Shown: positions 8,188 to 17,723 of the stretch, in pieces
Numbering within the stretch: the stretch's first letter is position 1
Layout of the letters: each line of letters begins with the position of its first letter
Assembly (NCBI RefSeq): GCF_003606365.2
Contig: NZ_CP031933.2
Span: 1,364,001 to 1,428,000 of the forward strand
DNA length: 64,000 nucleotides
Reading direction: 5' to 3'
Source: Companilactobacillus zhachilii
Lineage (GTDB): Bacteria > Bacillota > Bacilli > Lactobacillales > Lactobacillaceae
Program-made: the position numbers and the translations under genes
Notes under the pieces: generated by a model
Told to the model about the DNA's origin: nothing
Seen by the model: the letters and a program-made list of their open reading frames with translations, nothing else
The model's database searches: none

Positions 8188-9492
8188 TTATTTAAAATAT
8201 TCTTTCAAACCATTAGCTACATCTTTAGCAACTTCAGCTTTGTAAGTATCGGAATTGATGTACTTATAATCTGTGTTCGAGTTGATATAACCTAGCTCGA
8301 TTAAGACTGATGGTTGACTGTTGTAATGGAGAACGTAGAGATCTTTTTGAGCTGTCCCACGATTACCTATGGAAAGATTCTTGAGTTGACTATTTAGGTC
8401 ATCAGCAAGGGAACCATCTTTGTCTTTATTATAATAGTAAGTTGTGACACCAGAACCAGCATTTTCTTGAGCACTGGAATCAAAATGCAAACTGATAAAT
8501 GCATCTGCTTGAATCTTGCTTGATAGACGAGCTCTTTCACCGAGTGATTTACTGTCATCACCTGAACGGGTTAGAACGACACGTGCACCAGTTTTTTCGA
8601 GTTCTTTCTTGATAGCTTTAGCATAAGCGAGAGTGAAGTTCTTTTCGTAAGTATTCTTTTTAGATTCAGCACCGGAATCATTGCCACCGTGTCCAGGATC
8701 AATGACGATCGTAGCCTCGGAAATATTTGTGGCTGCTGACTTAACAGCGCTCTTAGTACCAGAAATGGTAACGACCCAACTGGCAACATAACCGACAGAG
8801 CCGTCTGAGTCACGAACTTTATACCACTTGCCGTCTTTACCTAAGTAATCAAATTGTTTACCGACCTTAGCTGTTTTAACGACACGGCCGTTTTGGTCAG
8901 GCTCGATACGTAATTTGGTATTTGGTTGAGTAACGGTAACTTTCTTGATGTCATTATCAGAGGAAGTATTTGAAGAGACAGTTGAACCAGAAGTTTCCTG
9001 AGTACCTTGGATGAAACTGGATTTGACCCAGCCAGCAGTACCATTGTACAAAATTTGTGTCCAATCTTGTTCTTGATACATGATCGTAACTTTTTGTGAT
9101 TGTTCGATAGTACCTAAAACATTGCTTCCAGCATCAGCACTCTTGAAGACAGTTGTATTAGGGACCTTAACGATTCCAACTTTATTGGTTGCAGAACTAA
9201 CATCAGTGTTGTCAATCAACCAGCTGGCAACCCAGCCAATTTTATCTCCGGATAGTCTGACTTGATACCATTTATTTTTCTCATCCAAGATGGCAAGTTT
9301 GTCACCTTTTTTTACTTGGCCCATATTTGCGTAAGACAATCCCGGACCAATACGAACATTTACGGAGTCAGAGCGAACCACAACTGCATTAGCACTCGCT
9401 AACGCCACTGTGGACCAACTCGATAGGGCGAGTAATAATAAAATAGCAACAAGAATCCGGTTTTTAATAAAAAGTTGTATTATCTTTTTCAT
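8188..9492 (-). CDS. Secreted N-acetylmuramoyl-L-alanine amidase with three SH3b domains
   Basis: Peptidoglycan hydrolase that cuts the amide bond between MurNAc and L-Ala. A signal/anchor helix (about residues 9-33) is followed by three bacterial SH3 wall-binding domains (about 33-95, 105-165 and 185-243) and an Amidase_3 catalytic domain (260-434). Zinc ligands appear intact: His268 in IDPGHGG, Glu283 in TYEKN and His336 in SLHFDS, with the catalytic Glu399 in VLIELGYI. The gene is monocistronic. A role in cell separation or autolysis is likely; it resembles CwlC/LytC-type amidases. Confidence 0.92.
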   Translation of the reverse strand: MKKIIQLFIKNRILVAILLLLALSSWSTVALASANAVVVRSDSVNVRIGPGLSYANMGQVKKGDKLAILDEKNKWYQVRLSGDKIGWVASWLIDNTDVSSATNKVGIVKVPNTTVFKSADAGSNVLGTIEQSQKVTIMYQEQDWTQILYNGTAGWVKSSFIQGTQETSGSTVSSNTSSDNDIKKVTVTQPNTKLRIEPDQNGRVVKTAKVGKQFDYLGKDGKWYKVRDSDGSVGYVASWVVTISGTKSAVKSAATNISEATIVIDPGHGGNDSGAESKKNTYEKNFTLAYAKAIKKELEKTGARVVLTRSGDDSKSLGERARLSSKIQADAFISLHFDSSAQENAGSGVTTYYYNKDKDGSLADDLNSQLKNLSIGNRGTAQKDLYVLHYNSQPSVLIELGYINSNTDYKYINSDTYKAEVAKDVANGLKEYFK

Positions 9493-9904
9493 TTAACTGA
9501 TTCCTTTATTGTCAAAATACTGACAAAGTTTAATTATTTTTTTTATTACAAACACAATTTTTAAAATCTTTTCTGTTGTGATTAAAGTGTAATTTTATAG
9601 ATTGATAAATCTTAATGCGAAATCGTTGTTTTGGTTTAAAAATACGAAAGTTAATCTTACTTTAGCAACAATTAGGACGGTTTTGCAATTTTCAGAATTT
9701 AAATACACATTCTATATGTATATCTTACTTAATATAGTAACAAGTTAAAAGAATAGATTGTAAATTTCCTAATAAAATTTGACTTTTTAGAACTTTTGTT
9801 CGTGTAAAAATGGTGAATTTAGAATATTTTGTTGTTTTAATGATAGAAAAGGGATACAAATGGTTGAAATCAGGTGTTATAGCTTTTGGGAATAATTAAA
9901 TATT

Positions 9905-10085
9905 CCGCCTCCGGGAACAAGAATTTTAGGTCGCTGTGGGGACCGATTGGAGCCATAGAGCGGTCTCCAATTTCGATTTTGAACTTCGCAAAGAACGCGA
10001 ATTTCAAAAGTCGTCCCGTGGTGTAAGGGATAAATCCCTAACGCCACCTCCACGGCGACCTAAATTTCTTGTTCCCTCCGGCTAG
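9905..10085 (-). repeat. Dispersed multi-helix structured repeat, copy 3
   Basis: Subtype B, inverted: starts CCGCCTCCGGGAACAAG and ends CTTGTTCCCTCCGGCTAG. Read in the core's sense its hairpin is AGGGA-TTTA-TCCCT and its last helix is ATTGGAG/CTCCAAT. It occupies part of the 1-kb gap (9493-10504) between the amidase gene and hisS. The rest of that gap is AT-rich with no gene that I can support, apart from the hisS leader. Confidence 0.9.
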
Positions 10086-10287
10086 TTTATGTTTTGCTGG
10101 ATTGTTGAAGTTTGATTTTTGTATGTAATTTATGAGTATAAATTCTAAATCCTTAATGGTTAAGAAACCGAAAATGATTCAAACTGATAATTAAAAAAAT
10201 GGAATTATATGTGTTCAAGTATTTCTTTACTGTGTTACATTAAAGCACAAGAAAATCAATTGGAACCGGTAACATTACGTAACCGTC

Positions 10288-10316
10288 TTGACAACGTATT
10301 CTATTTTAGATAGTTT
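10288..10316 (+). promoter_or_regulatory. Candidate promoter for hisS-aspS
   Basis: A perfect TTGACA at 10288-10293 is followed 17 bases later by TAGTTT, a weak -10 box. Initiation near 10323 would start just before the T-box leader, which supports the call. Confidence 0.45.
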
Positions 10317-10324
10317 ATAAGTAT

Positions 10325-10500
10325 ATTCGTAATCAAATAAATCGTTTTACAGAGAATCTGGTGGCTGAGAGCAGATAACGATTGATTGTGTGACGTTTTA
10401 ATCGTTTGGCAGGCGTTAACTGCAGCAAAAAAACTAGGTGGTACCGTGCAGAATGCACCCTTGTCTTATTTGGACAAGGGTGTTTTTTATTTAAGGAGGA
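10325..10500 (+). promoter_or_regulatory. T-box riboswitch upstream of hisS-aspS
   Basis: A leader that senses uncharged tRNA and controls read-through. The T-box core AGGTGGTACCGTGCA is at 10436-10450, and a strong terminator follows (CACCCTTGTC at 10456-10465 pairing with GGACAAGGGTG at 10472-10482, then T6). The upstream part folds into a stem using AATCGTT/AACGATT and ATCTG/CAGAT. I could not place the specifier with certainty; a GAC (Asp) triplet lies at 10392-10394 and no obvious His codon stands in the same loop, so tRNA-Asp is a possible ligand. Confidence 0.88.
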
Positions 10501-10504
10501 TTTT

Positions 10505-11776
10505 ATGCGCTATCAAAAACCAAAGGGGACCATGGACATTTTGCCTGGGGAATCCCAAAAGTGGCAATATATTGAATCAATTGCCCAAGATACGTTTAAT
10601 AAATATCGTTTTTCAGAAATAAGAACGCCAATCTTTGAATCATATGAAGTCTTTGAAAGATCATCAGGTGATACATCTGATATTGTTTCAAAGGAAATGT
10701 ATGATTTTAAAGATAAGGGTGATAGACATTTAGCTCTTAGACCAGAAGGAACAGCTGGTGTTGTTCGTGCCTATGTTGAAAATAAACTTTATGGACCTGA
10801 ACACATCAAGCCTTACAAAGTTTGGTACAAGGGACCAATGTTTAGATATGAACGTCCTCAATCAGGTCGTCAACGTCAATTCCATCAAATCGGGGTTGAA
10901 GCCTTTGGCTCTGATTCTCCTGAATTAGATGCTGAAATCATTTCAGTTGGTTTGGAATTTTTGAATCGTTTAGGTATCAAGAATTTGAAGGTAGCCTTGA
11001 ATACATTGGGTGACCCTGAATCACGTGCCGCTTATCATAAAGCTTTGGTTGATTACTTTACACCATTTAAGGACCAATTGAGTGATGATTCGAAGATTCG
11101 TCTAGAAAAGAATCCATTACGTATTCTTGATAGTAAAGATGCTAATGACAAGAAAATCGTTGCTAATGCTCCATCAATTTTGGATTACTTGAATGAAGCT
11201 TCAGCACAACGTTTTGAATATCTTAAAGGTTTGTTGGATGACTTAGATATTAATTATGAAGTTGATTCAACAATGGTTCGTGGTCTTGACTACTATAACC
11301 ATACAATCTTTGAATTTATGGTAACTGACCCAGCTTTTGACAATAAAGAAATTACTGTCTTAGCCGGTGGTCGTTACAATGGCTTAGTTGAAGAACTTGG
11401 TGGACCAGAAACACCTGGTATTGGCTTTGGACTTGGTGTTGAACGTTTGATGTTGTTACTAAAAGATGAAGATTTGCCAAGTGCTAATGATCTTGATGTT
11501 TACTTGGTAACAATTGGTGAAAAAGCTGAACGTGCTTCAGTGAAAATTCTTTCTAGCTTGCGTAGAGCTGGATTCTGTGCGGATAAAGATTATCTACAAA
11601 GAAAAATTAAAGCTCAATTCAAGACCGCTAATAACTTACAAGCAAAGTACACTGTAACTATTGGTGACACTGAATTGGAAAATGATACAGCCAATGTCAA
11701 GAACATGGCTACTGGTGAACAAGTCAGTGTATCATTGGAGAATTTAGCAACAGAATTGAAAAAAATCGAGGGATAA
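10505..11776 (+). CDS. hisS: Histidyl-tRNA synthetase
   Basis: Class II synthetase charging tRNA-His. ATG 10505 follows AAGGAGG and gives [17 protein letters not shown], the standard HisRS N-terminus; the longer open frame upstream is T-box leader. The 423-residue protein carries motif 2 ([18 protein letters not shown]), the HisRS-specific LAGGRYNGL region and motif 3 ([11 protein letters not shown]), then the anticodon-binding domain (about 325-420). aspS starts 2 bases after the stop, so both are controlled by the T-box. Confidence 0.96.
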   Translation: MRYQKPKGTMDILPGESQKWQYIESIAQDTFNKYRFSEIRTPIFESYEVFERSSGDTSDIVSKEMYDFKDKGDRHLALRPEGTAGVVRAYVENKLYGPEHIKPYKVWYKGPMFRYERPQSGRQRQFHQIGVEAFGSDSPELDAEIISVGLEFLNRLGIKNLKVALNTLGDPESRAAYHKALVDYFTPFKDQLSDDSKIRLEKNPLRILDSKDANDKKIVANAPSILDYLNEASAQRFEYLKGLLDDLDINYEVDSTMVRGLDYYNHTIFEFMVTDPAFDNKEITVLAGGRYNGLVEELGGPETPGIGFGLGVERLMLLLKDEDLPSANDLDVYLVTIGEKAERASVKILSSLRRAGFCADKDYLQRKIKAQFKTANNLQAKYTVTIGDTELENDTANVKNMATGEQVSVSLENLATELKKIEG

Positions 11777-11778
11777 AC

Positions 11779-13548
11779 ATGGAAGAAAGAACAGATTATT
11801 GTGGCAACATTACTGAAGAGTATGTTGGTAAAAAAGTTTCTTTAGATGGTTGGGTTCAACGACGTCGTGACTTAGGTGGTTTGATTTTCGTTGATCTTAG
11901 AGATTATAAAGGTATCGTACAATTAGTATTTAATACTGATAATCAAGCCGCACTTGATATTGCGGAAGACCTTAGATCAGAATATGTAATTAACGTTATC
12001 GGTACTGTTAGACTTCGTGGTGAGGGTGCTACTAACGATGACATGAAGACTGGTAAAGTTGAAGTTGTCGTTGAAAAAGTTGAGATTCTTAACAAATCTT
12101 TGACACCACCATTTGAAATTAAAGATGGTATTGATTCATCAGAAGAAACTAAATTAAAGTATCGTTACCTTGATTTACGTAGACCTGAAATGCAAAAAGC
12201 TATCAGAACTCGTGCTCAAATCAAGCATTCAGTTAACGAATATCTTTATGATAACGGCTTTATTGATATTGAAACCCCTAATTTGACACCATCAACACCA
12301 GAAGGTGCTCGTGATTACCTTGTTCCTTCACGTGTCTATCCAGGACGTTTCTTTGCTCTTCCACAATCACCACAATTGTTCAAGCAATTGTTGATGGTTG
12401 GTGGATTCGACCGTTATTTCCAACTAGCACACTGTTTCCGTGATGAAGACCTTCGTGGAGACCGTCAACCTGAATTTACACAAATTGATATTGAAACAAG
12501 TTTCATGAGCAAAGAAGAAATTCAAACCGTTACTGAAGGTCTTATTGCTCGTGTTATGAAGGACGAAAAGGGTATTGAAGTTAAAACACCATTCCCAAGA
12601 ATCGACTGGGATGACGCTATGGATCGTTATGGTTCAGATAAGCCTGATGTTCGTTTCGGTATGGAATTACAAAACTTAAACGACGTCTTCCAAGATAGTG
12701 AATTCAAAGTTTTCAAGGGAACAATTGATAACGGCGGTCAAGTTAAAGCTATCGTTGTTAAAGGTGGCGCTGACAAGTATTCACGTAAGAACATTGAAGC
12801 TTACCAAGAATATATCAAACGTTTTGGCGCTAAAGGCTTGGCATGGACTAAGTTCAATGACAATGAATTAGCTGGTGGTGTTGCTAAATTTATCAAGCCC
12901 CAAGAAGCTGCTTTGGTTGAACGTCTTGGCCTTGAAAATGATGACCTATTATTATTTGTCGCTGATAACAAGAAAGTTGTTGCTGACTCATTAGGGTACT
13001 TGAGAAAAGCTATTGCTAAAGAACAACATCTTTATGATCCTAATGAATTTGCCTTCATCTGGGTTGTTAACTGGCCATTGTTTGAGTACGATGAGGGTAT
13101 CCAACGTTGGACTGCTGCTCACCATCCATTCACAATGCCAAATGAAGAAGATGTTTACTATCTAAATGAAGGTGAAGATCCTCATAAAGCTTATGCTCAA
13201 AGTTATGATATCGTTCTTAACGGTTATGAACTTGGTGGTGGCTCGATTCGTATCCATGATTACAAGATTCAAGAAAAAATGTTGCGTGCGCTAGACTTTA
13301 CTAAAGAAAAAGCCTACGAACAATTTGGTTTCCTATTGGATGCCTTACAATATGGTTGTCCTCCACATGGTGGCTTGGCTATTGGTTTGGATCGTTTTGC
13401 AATGCTTCTTTCTGGAAAAGATAACATTCGTGACGTTATTGCTTTCCCTAAGAACTCAAACGCTACAGAACCAATGACACATGCTCCACTTGAGGTTGCT
13501 AAACAACAACTTGATGATTTGGGAATTGAGATTAGTAAGAAAGATTAA
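11779..13548 (+). CDS. aspS: Aspartyl-tRNA synthetase
   Basis: Class II synthetase charging tRNA-Asp, 589 residues and full length. The OB-fold anticodon-binding domain is at about 1-110, then the catalytic core with motif 2 ([19 protein letters not shown]), the bacterial GAD insertion (about 290-420) and motif 3 ([14 protein letters not shown] near 545). Only 2 bases separate it from hisS; the pair shares the T-box leader. No Asn/Asp discrimination can be deduced from the sequence alone. Confidence 0.96.
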   Translation: MEERTDYCGNITEEYVGKKVSLDGWVQRRRDLGGLIFVDLRDYKGIVQLVFNTDNQAALDIAEDLRSEYVINVIGTVRLRGEGATNDDMKTGKVEVVVEKVEILNKSLTPPFEIKDGIDSSEETKLKYRYLDLRRPEMQKAIRTRAQIKHSVNEYLYDNGFIDIETPNLTPSTPEGARDYLVPSRVYPGRFFALPQSPQLFKQLLMVGGFDRYFQLAHCFRDEDLRGDRQPEFTQIDIETSFMSKEEIQTVTEGLIARVMKDEKGIEVKTPFPRIDWDDAMDRYGSDKPDVRFGMELQNLNDVFQDSEFKVFKGTIDNGGQVKAIVVKGGADKYSRKNIEAYQEYIKRFGAKGLAWTKFNDNELAGGVAKFIKPQEAALVERLGLENDDLLLFVADNKKVVADSLGYLRKAIAKEQHLYDPNEFAFIWVVNWPLFEYDEGIQRWTAAHHPFTMPNEEDVYYLNEGEDPHKAYAQSYDIVLNGYELGGGSIRIHDYKIQEKMLRALDFTKEKAYEQFGFLLDALQYGCPPHGGLAIGLDRFAMLLSGKDNIRDVIAFPKNSNATEPMTHAPLEVAKQQLDDLGIEISKKD

Positions 13549-13585
13549 TTTAATTAAAGTTTGAACAGAATGTGCTCAATAGTTA

Positions 13586-13792
13586 GGTTCTTTCTTGAGC
13601 TTAGTTATTTGTTATTTTTAACACGATACAACTAACTAATTCGATAAAAAAAGCGCTGAATTATTTGAAATTTAACATAATCAAAGGCTAGATATTTTTC
13701 TGGATTTATATCAAGAAAAATATCTAGCTTTTTTTTATATTCACTTATACGACCAAAGTTGAAAAAAATATACGACCAAAGTTGAAAAAAAG
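13586..13792 (+). mobile_element. Type A element remnant without the structured core
   Basis: Left end GGTTCTTTCTTGAGC, the same AT-rich spacer (including TTCGATAAA) and terminator-like hairpin (13683-13735) as in the compound elements, but the roughly 175-bp structured core is absent. The right end TACGACCAAAGTTGAAAAAAA is present twice in tandem. A half copy of the second hairpin family follows (13800-13875). Confidence 0.6.
13683..13735 (+). terminator. Terminator-like hairpin after aspS
   Basis: AAAGGCTAGATATTTTTC pairs with GAAAAATATCTAGCTTTTT. It probably terminates hisS-aspS while being part of the dispersed element. Confidence 0.65.
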
Positions 13793-13799
13793 ATTTTTA

Positions 13800-13875
13800 G
13801 ATTACTGGAGTCATATTTTTAGGGATGGGAAAATCGGTGCTTTATTCTACGTTTATACTGCATATTTTGTCATAA
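13800..13875 (-). repeat. Half copy of the second hairpin repeat family
   Basis: GATTACTGGAGTCAT followed by GCTTTATTCTACGTTTATAC matches, inverted, one arm plus the tail of the repeats at 8045-8170 and 20655-20785; the other arm is missing. A similar half copy lies at 19567-19650. Between here and the XRE gene at 14093 I see only AT-rich sequence. Confidence 0.45.
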
Positions 13876-14092
13876 TTTTTTTGTTATTTCTGCAGAATCA
13901 ATTTATTGTTAGTTTTTTATTAGTGTTCAAACAATAAAATGTCCTTTGTGGTTTTAAAATTTCATTTATAGCTGGATACTGGCCTAATTAAAGCGTTCAT
14001 GTTTCGTTATAACGGTGAAAATCAAAAAAATTGTTAGATTTTTTCTAGTTTAAGTGTCTTACTAGAGTTATCAAGAGAAGGGGACCGGGAAT

Positions 14093-14653
14093 ATGTCGGA
14101 AACAATAGGTCAACGTATTCAAATGAAACGGATTGAGAAGAATATGACTCAAGCTCAGGTTGCGGAAAAATTATATGTTACACAGCAAACCGTTGCACGC
14201 TGGGAAAGTGATAAGCATAATCCTCCCATTAAGGCGATTCAAGATTTGAGCAATTTGTTTGATGTCAATACTTCGTATTTTTTTGCGGAAGATGAAGTTA
14301 TCGTACGTAAGTTTAATTTCTTTGCCTTTTTAGGTAGTTTGATAGTGAACTTTTTGTTTTTTGAGTTTGTAGCTATTGCTTTAATTACGATACAAATTGC
14401 TTTTTGGGGAACAGTAGGTGCTTGCTTAATATCTCCAGGAGTTGTTGTTTGGCAAACAATCACCAAAGTAAGGGCACTCACAATATTACGGATGGCTAGC
14501 AGTCTCATTCTTTGCTTAATTTCGGTGGTAGTAATCCCTATTTTTTGGAAATTAACTAAATATATCTGGAAAATATTACAAGCATATTATCGATATAATA
14601 TTAATTCGATTGTATATGAAGTAATACCTAAAAAAGAAAATAGCGAAAAATGA
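14093..14653 (+). CDS. XRE-family regulator with a C-terminal membrane domain
   Basis: A 186-residue protein: an HTH_3 DNA-binding domain (about 5-62, with QAQVAEKLYVTQQTVARWES) joined to three or so hydrophobic helices (about 75-90, 92-118 and 132-152). This layout is like BcrR, the membrane one-component sensor that switches on a bacitracin-resistance ABC transporter in enterococci; here too an ABC transporter follows 33 bases downstream. GGGGACC-type purines precede the ATG. Sensing an antimicrobial at the membrane is inferred, not shown. Confidence 0.75.
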   Translation: MSETIGQRIQMKRIEKNMTQAQVAEKLYVTQQTVARWESDKHNPPIKAIQDLSNLFDVNTSYFFAEDEVIVRKFNFFAFLGSLIVNFLFFEFVAIALITIQIAFWGTVGACLISPGVVVWQTITKVRALTILRMASSLILCLISVVVIPIFWKLTKYIWKILQAYYRYNINSIVYEVIPKKENSEK

Positions 14654-14689
14654 CCTAGAATAAAATCTTTAAGACGGAGGATTAGTTTG

Positions 14690-15412
14690 ATGGACGATGC
14701 GATTATAGAAGCTGATAGTGTTTCAAAAAGTTTTAGTTTAGGTAAAAATAAATCCATTGATATTTTAAAAGATATATCTTTTACCGCCTATTCAAACGAA
14801 TTTTTGAGTATTATTGGTCCTTCAGGTAGTGGTAAGTCAACTCTCTTGAAATGTGTATCGGGCCTTTTGGAACCAACAACCGGTTTGGTAAAAGTAAATG
14901 CATTAAATCCTTATCTTTTGTCACCAGCTAAGATTGCTAAAATGAGACGGACGGAAATTGGCTTTATTTTCCAGTCTTATAATTTAGTGCCAGCATTACC
15001 TGTTTTAGAGAATATTGTCTTGCCACTTCGCTTATCAGGTAAGAAGATCAGTAATTCTAAAGTTGAAGTGCTATTAAATAGTATGAATTTTTCGGCAGAT
15101 TTGGGTAGCTTCGTCAATACATTGTCTGGAGGTGAGCAACAGAAAGTGGCTATCGCTAGGGTATTGGTGACAAATGCCAAAATTATTTTTGCGGATGAAC
15201 CTACAGGAGCGGTTGATGAAAGTTCAAAAGAATTGATTTTTAACATTTTGAGGAAACTTGCTGACAATGGGGCCTGCGTCGTTATGGTTACTCATGATAT
15301 TGATTTGGCATCAAAAACTGATAGAGCTCTTATTTTAAAAGACGGAAAATTGGTCAAAGTTTTAAATAAACCAGATACAACAGGACTTTTGGAAATGATA
15401 GAGAAAGGGTGA
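14690..15412 (+). CDS. ABC transporter ATP-binding protein
   Basis: A 240-residue nucleotide-binding subunit with Walker A GPSGSGKST (43-51), Q-loop FIFQSYN (about 93-99), signature LSGGEQQ (145-151), Walker B IIFADEP (165-171) and H-loop His202. This is the MacB/LolD/BceA-type class that pairs with FtsX-like permeases. I chose ATG 14690 over TTG 14687 because GGAGG sits 9 bases upstream. The stop overlaps the next reading frame, so it forms a transporter operon with the XRE regulator. Substrate is unknown; peptide export or resistance is plausible. Confidence 0.9.
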   Translation: MDDAIIEADSVSKSFSLGKNKSIDILKDISFTAYSNEFLSIIGPSGSGKSTLLKCVSGLLEPTTGLVKVNALNPYLLSPAKIAKMRRTEIGFIFQSYNLVPALPVLENIVLPLRLSGKKISNSKVEVLLNSMNFSADLGSFVNTLSGGEQQKVAIARVLVTNAKIIFADEPTGAVDESSKELIFNILRKLADNGACVVMVTHDIDLASKTDRALILKDGKLVKVLNKPDTTGLLEMIEKG

Positions 15413-15417
15413 GATTC

Positions 15418-16104
15418 ATGTTGAGGTTAGCAATATGGCAATTTCGATATTCGTGGAAGTCTTGGATTGGTTCGTTGATATTATTTGGGGCTGCAGGATT
15501 TGTGATTGGTTTTACCATGATTGGAGTGGGTTCTTCAATTAGTGCCAAAGTTAATTATGGAAATTACAATCCGGTAGTTCTTTTTACCACACCGGTAATT
15601 TTTGGATTAATAACGCTAATCTTAATAATTAGTGGAATTACTAGGCTGTTGATAAATAAGTTCAAAAGCAACTATAAGTTGTGGTCGATACTAGGAGCTG
15701 ACTCAACGCAACTTGCTATGTTGATTGGTGTTCAAATGGGATTAATGGGAATGATTGGAGGGCCCTTTGGTTATTTTTTAGCATACCCGGTTGTTAAGAA
15801 ATTTTATTATTGGGTGCGAACAAATCCCGGAATGACTAAATTCCCAATGATTGATATGAAAATGCAGTTGAGTTCTTTGATAATAACGATGGTTGTTTTG
15901 GGTCTCACGGTTGGTATTTTAGGATTAATCAGTGCAAGAAAGATCTTCTCTAATATTAGACACGGACATGTATTAATAAAAAGAGTCTTGTTAGTTTTAA
16001 CTTGGATTTGGATAACCGCTGTTTATAGCGGAACGATTTATGTATACAGTCTTTTTTTAAGGAACCTAGAAGTCTCATGGAATTATTTAGAAGTCCTACA
16101 TTAG
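15418..16104 (+). CDS. ABC transporter permease, N-terminal part (split gene?)
   Basis: About 228 residues with four hydrophobic helices and an FtsX-like layout (helix, extracellular stretch, cluster of helices). FtsX-type permeases working with such ATPases are commonly about 400-650 residues with helices at both ends; this frame and the next (16077-16787) together make about 463. They overlap by 28 bases in different frames, so either one permease was split by a frameshift or two half-size subunits are translated. ATG 15418 has AGAAAGG 9 bases upstream. Confidence 0.7.
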   Translation: MLRLAIWQFRYSWKSWIGSLILFGAAGFVIGFTMIGVGSSISAKVNYGNYNPVVLFTTPVIFGLITLILIISGITRLLINKFKSNYKLWSILGADSTQLAMLIGVQMGLMGMIGGPFGYFLAYPVVKKFYYWVRTNPGMTKFPMIDMKMQLSSLIITMVVLGLTVGILGLISARKIFSNIRHGHVLIKRVLLVLTWIWITAVYSGTIYVYSLFLRNLEVSWNYLEVLH

Positions 16105-16787
16105 AAAATACCTATTTACAGTTATTGTTGGTTCTAATTATTTTAATGATTATGACAATAAATAATTCTGAACGAATAATTTTACCAATTTTAGTAAAAA
16201 GTCTTTCATCTTGGTATCCAGTGAAGATGATAAAAACGTTTCAAACTGCGTATTGGAATGTTCTTGAGAAAAGAGAATTTCTACGCAACGTGACCTTTCC
16301 AATTTTTATTTTTTTACTTATTTCCTCATTTTTTATGTATCTTGCATTTGATTTGGCCAACATTTCCACCAAAAGAAGTTTATCAGAGATTTTTGGTACA
16401 TTAACGCTATTTTTAGGAGCACCATTTTTGATAATTTTAGCTAATGTGATTTCATTAACAATGATTTCTAGTGCTGAAAGATCTTCCAATACAAACTTGT
16501 TAAATATTCTTGGTTTTACGGTAAAAGATCTTTTATTTGAAAAGGGTATTGAGGCAAGTATTTACAGCGTTATTGTTTTTATTCAAGGAACTATTGGCAA
16601 TGCAATATTGTATATTCCAATTTTACAAGCGTCATATTATACACATACTCAAATGAAAGATGGTTGGTTCTCGATTACTTGGATTCCGATGAGTGCAGGT
16701 ATTATAGTTTTTGTGTTTATTTGGTTCGTAGATGGCTTTTATATTTTTAAGAAAATTGGTATGAATAATAGAAAGTTTACGACATAA
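16077..16787 (+). CDS. ABC transporter permease, C-terminal part (split gene?)
   Basis: A 236-residue hydrophobic protein with about five helices and a middle section (SAERSSNTNLLNILGFTVKD) that looks like the cytoplasmic-loop segment of FtsX-like permeases. The start overlaps the preceding permease frame by 28 bases, and the nearest purine run (AAGGA) is about 13 bases upstream, which is a weak site. These facts favour a single permease broken near 16060-16100, but translation as a separate subunit is not excluded. Confidence 0.65.
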   Translation: MELFRSPTLENTYLQLLLVLIILMIMTINNSERIILPILVKSLSSWYPVKMIKTFQTAYWNVLEKREFLRNVTFPIFIFLLISSFFMYLAFDLANISTKRSLSEIFGTLTLFLGAPFLIILANVISLTMISSAERSSNTNLLNILGFTVKDLLFEKGIEASIYSVIVFIQGTIGNAILYIPILQASYYTHTQMKDGWFSITWIPMSAGIIVFVFIWFVDGFYIFKKIGMNNRKFTT

Positions 16788-16835
16788 CATTATGTTCTAA
16801 TTGAGTTGGTACTTTCAAAAGGTCTTATTCTTTTA

Positions 16836-16880
16836 ACGTTCTTCTGTTTTTGATTAATGGTTGAACGTTTTTTAGTGGTA
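16836..16880 (+). terminator. Possible terminator after the ABC operon
   Basis: AACGTTC and GAACGTT form a 7-bp stem with a loop of about 22 bases, followed by TTTTTA. The loop is long, so confidence is modest. Confidence 0.35.
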
Positions 16881-16946
16881 TTACATTATTTACGATGATA
16901 TTAATCACCATATATTTAAAGCTCATAATCATTCTGTAAATGGAAT

Positions 16947-17128
16947 TAGCTGGAGGGAGCAACGAAATTAGGTCGCTGTGAAGGTGGCGTTAGCACTTTA
17001 GTGCTTACACCACGGGACGAGCTTTGAAACTCGCGGTTTTTGCGAGGTTCAAAGTCGAGATTCGAGACCGTTCTTTGGCTCGAATTGGTCCCCACAGCGA
17101 CCTAATTTCGTTGCTCCTGGAGGCGGCA
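16947..17128 (+). repeat. Dispersed multi-helix structured repeat, copy 4
   Basis: Subtype B, forward. The outer arm is a perfect 25-bp inverted repeat (GGAGCAACGAAATTAGG with CCTAATTTCGTTGCTCC plus the adjacent TCGCTGTG/CACAGCGA). Internal hairpin AGCAC-TTTA-GTGCT, CTTTGAA/TTCAAAG helix and ATTCGAG/CTCGAAT helix. It is the cleanest example of the fold in this window. Confidence 0.92.
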
Positions 17129-17279
17129 CATCACAATATTTTATTTACAAATTGTAAATACTTTTTCAACTGTTATTCCGATTTGCTTTCTAGTAGAAAA
17201 AACCGCCATACAATAAGCAAATAGTTAGAATTAATTGCGTGAAAGCATATACTATTTTGTATATAGAGAGGGTGGTTTG

Positions 17280-17723
17280 ATGTCAGAAGAGTATAAAAAG
17301 GATTTGAGTAAATTAACTGATGAAGAATATCAGGTAACTCAAAATGCTGCCACGGAACGTCCTTTTAGTGGAAAATATGATGACTTTTACAAAAAGGGTA
17401 TCTACGTTGACATTGCCAGTGGTGAACCGTTGTTTTCATCGGCCAAGAAATACGATGCTGGCTGTGGTTGGCCTTCTTTTACAGAACCAATTGCCAAGCT
17501 AAAAGAACATCGTGACAGTTCGTTTGGTATGGAACGGACTGAAGTTACTAGCAAAGCTGCTGGCTCTCATTTGGGTCATGTTTTTACTGATGGTCCGCTA
17601 GATCAAGGCGGCTTGCGTTATTGCATTAATTCGGCATCTTTGAAATTTATCCCATATGAAGAAATGGATAAAAAGGGGTATGCTGACTATAAGAAATATG
17701 TTGAAGATGGAGATGCTGAATAA
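17280..17723 (+). CDS. msrB: Peptide-methionine (R)-S-oxide reductase
   Basis: Reduces methionine-R-sulfoxide in proteins, repairing oxidative damage. The 147-residue protein has the MsrB core: CGWPSF near residue 61, SHLGHVF near 100 and the catalytic-cysteine motif RYCINSASL near 120. The paired CxxC zinc motifs of many MsrBs are absent, as in the zinc-free subgroup. ATG 17280 follows GAGGGTGG and gives the standard short N-terminus. msrA begins directly after its stop, giving an oxidative-repair operon. Confidence 0.95.
   Translation: MSEEYKKDLSKLTDEEYQVTQNAATERPFSGKYDDFYKKGIYVDIASGEPLFSSAKKYDAGCGWPSFTEPIAKLKEHRDSSFGMERTEVTSKAAGSHLGHVFTDGPLDQGGLRYCINSASLKFIPYEEMDKKGYADYKKYVEDGDAE

Noticed and set aside
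10386-10622. Open frame and 5' extension of hisS before ATG 10505
   Set aside because: They lie in the T-box leader and terminator; the true start has AAGGAGG and a standard HisRS N-terminus.
17024-17224. Short open frames across structured repeats (also near 19133-19398, 22166-22543, 25547-25782 and 57310-57501)
   Set aside because: They are created by the GC-rich helices of the repeat, exist on both strands with similar peptides (such as ARFKVEIRDRSLARIGPH), and lack binding sites.
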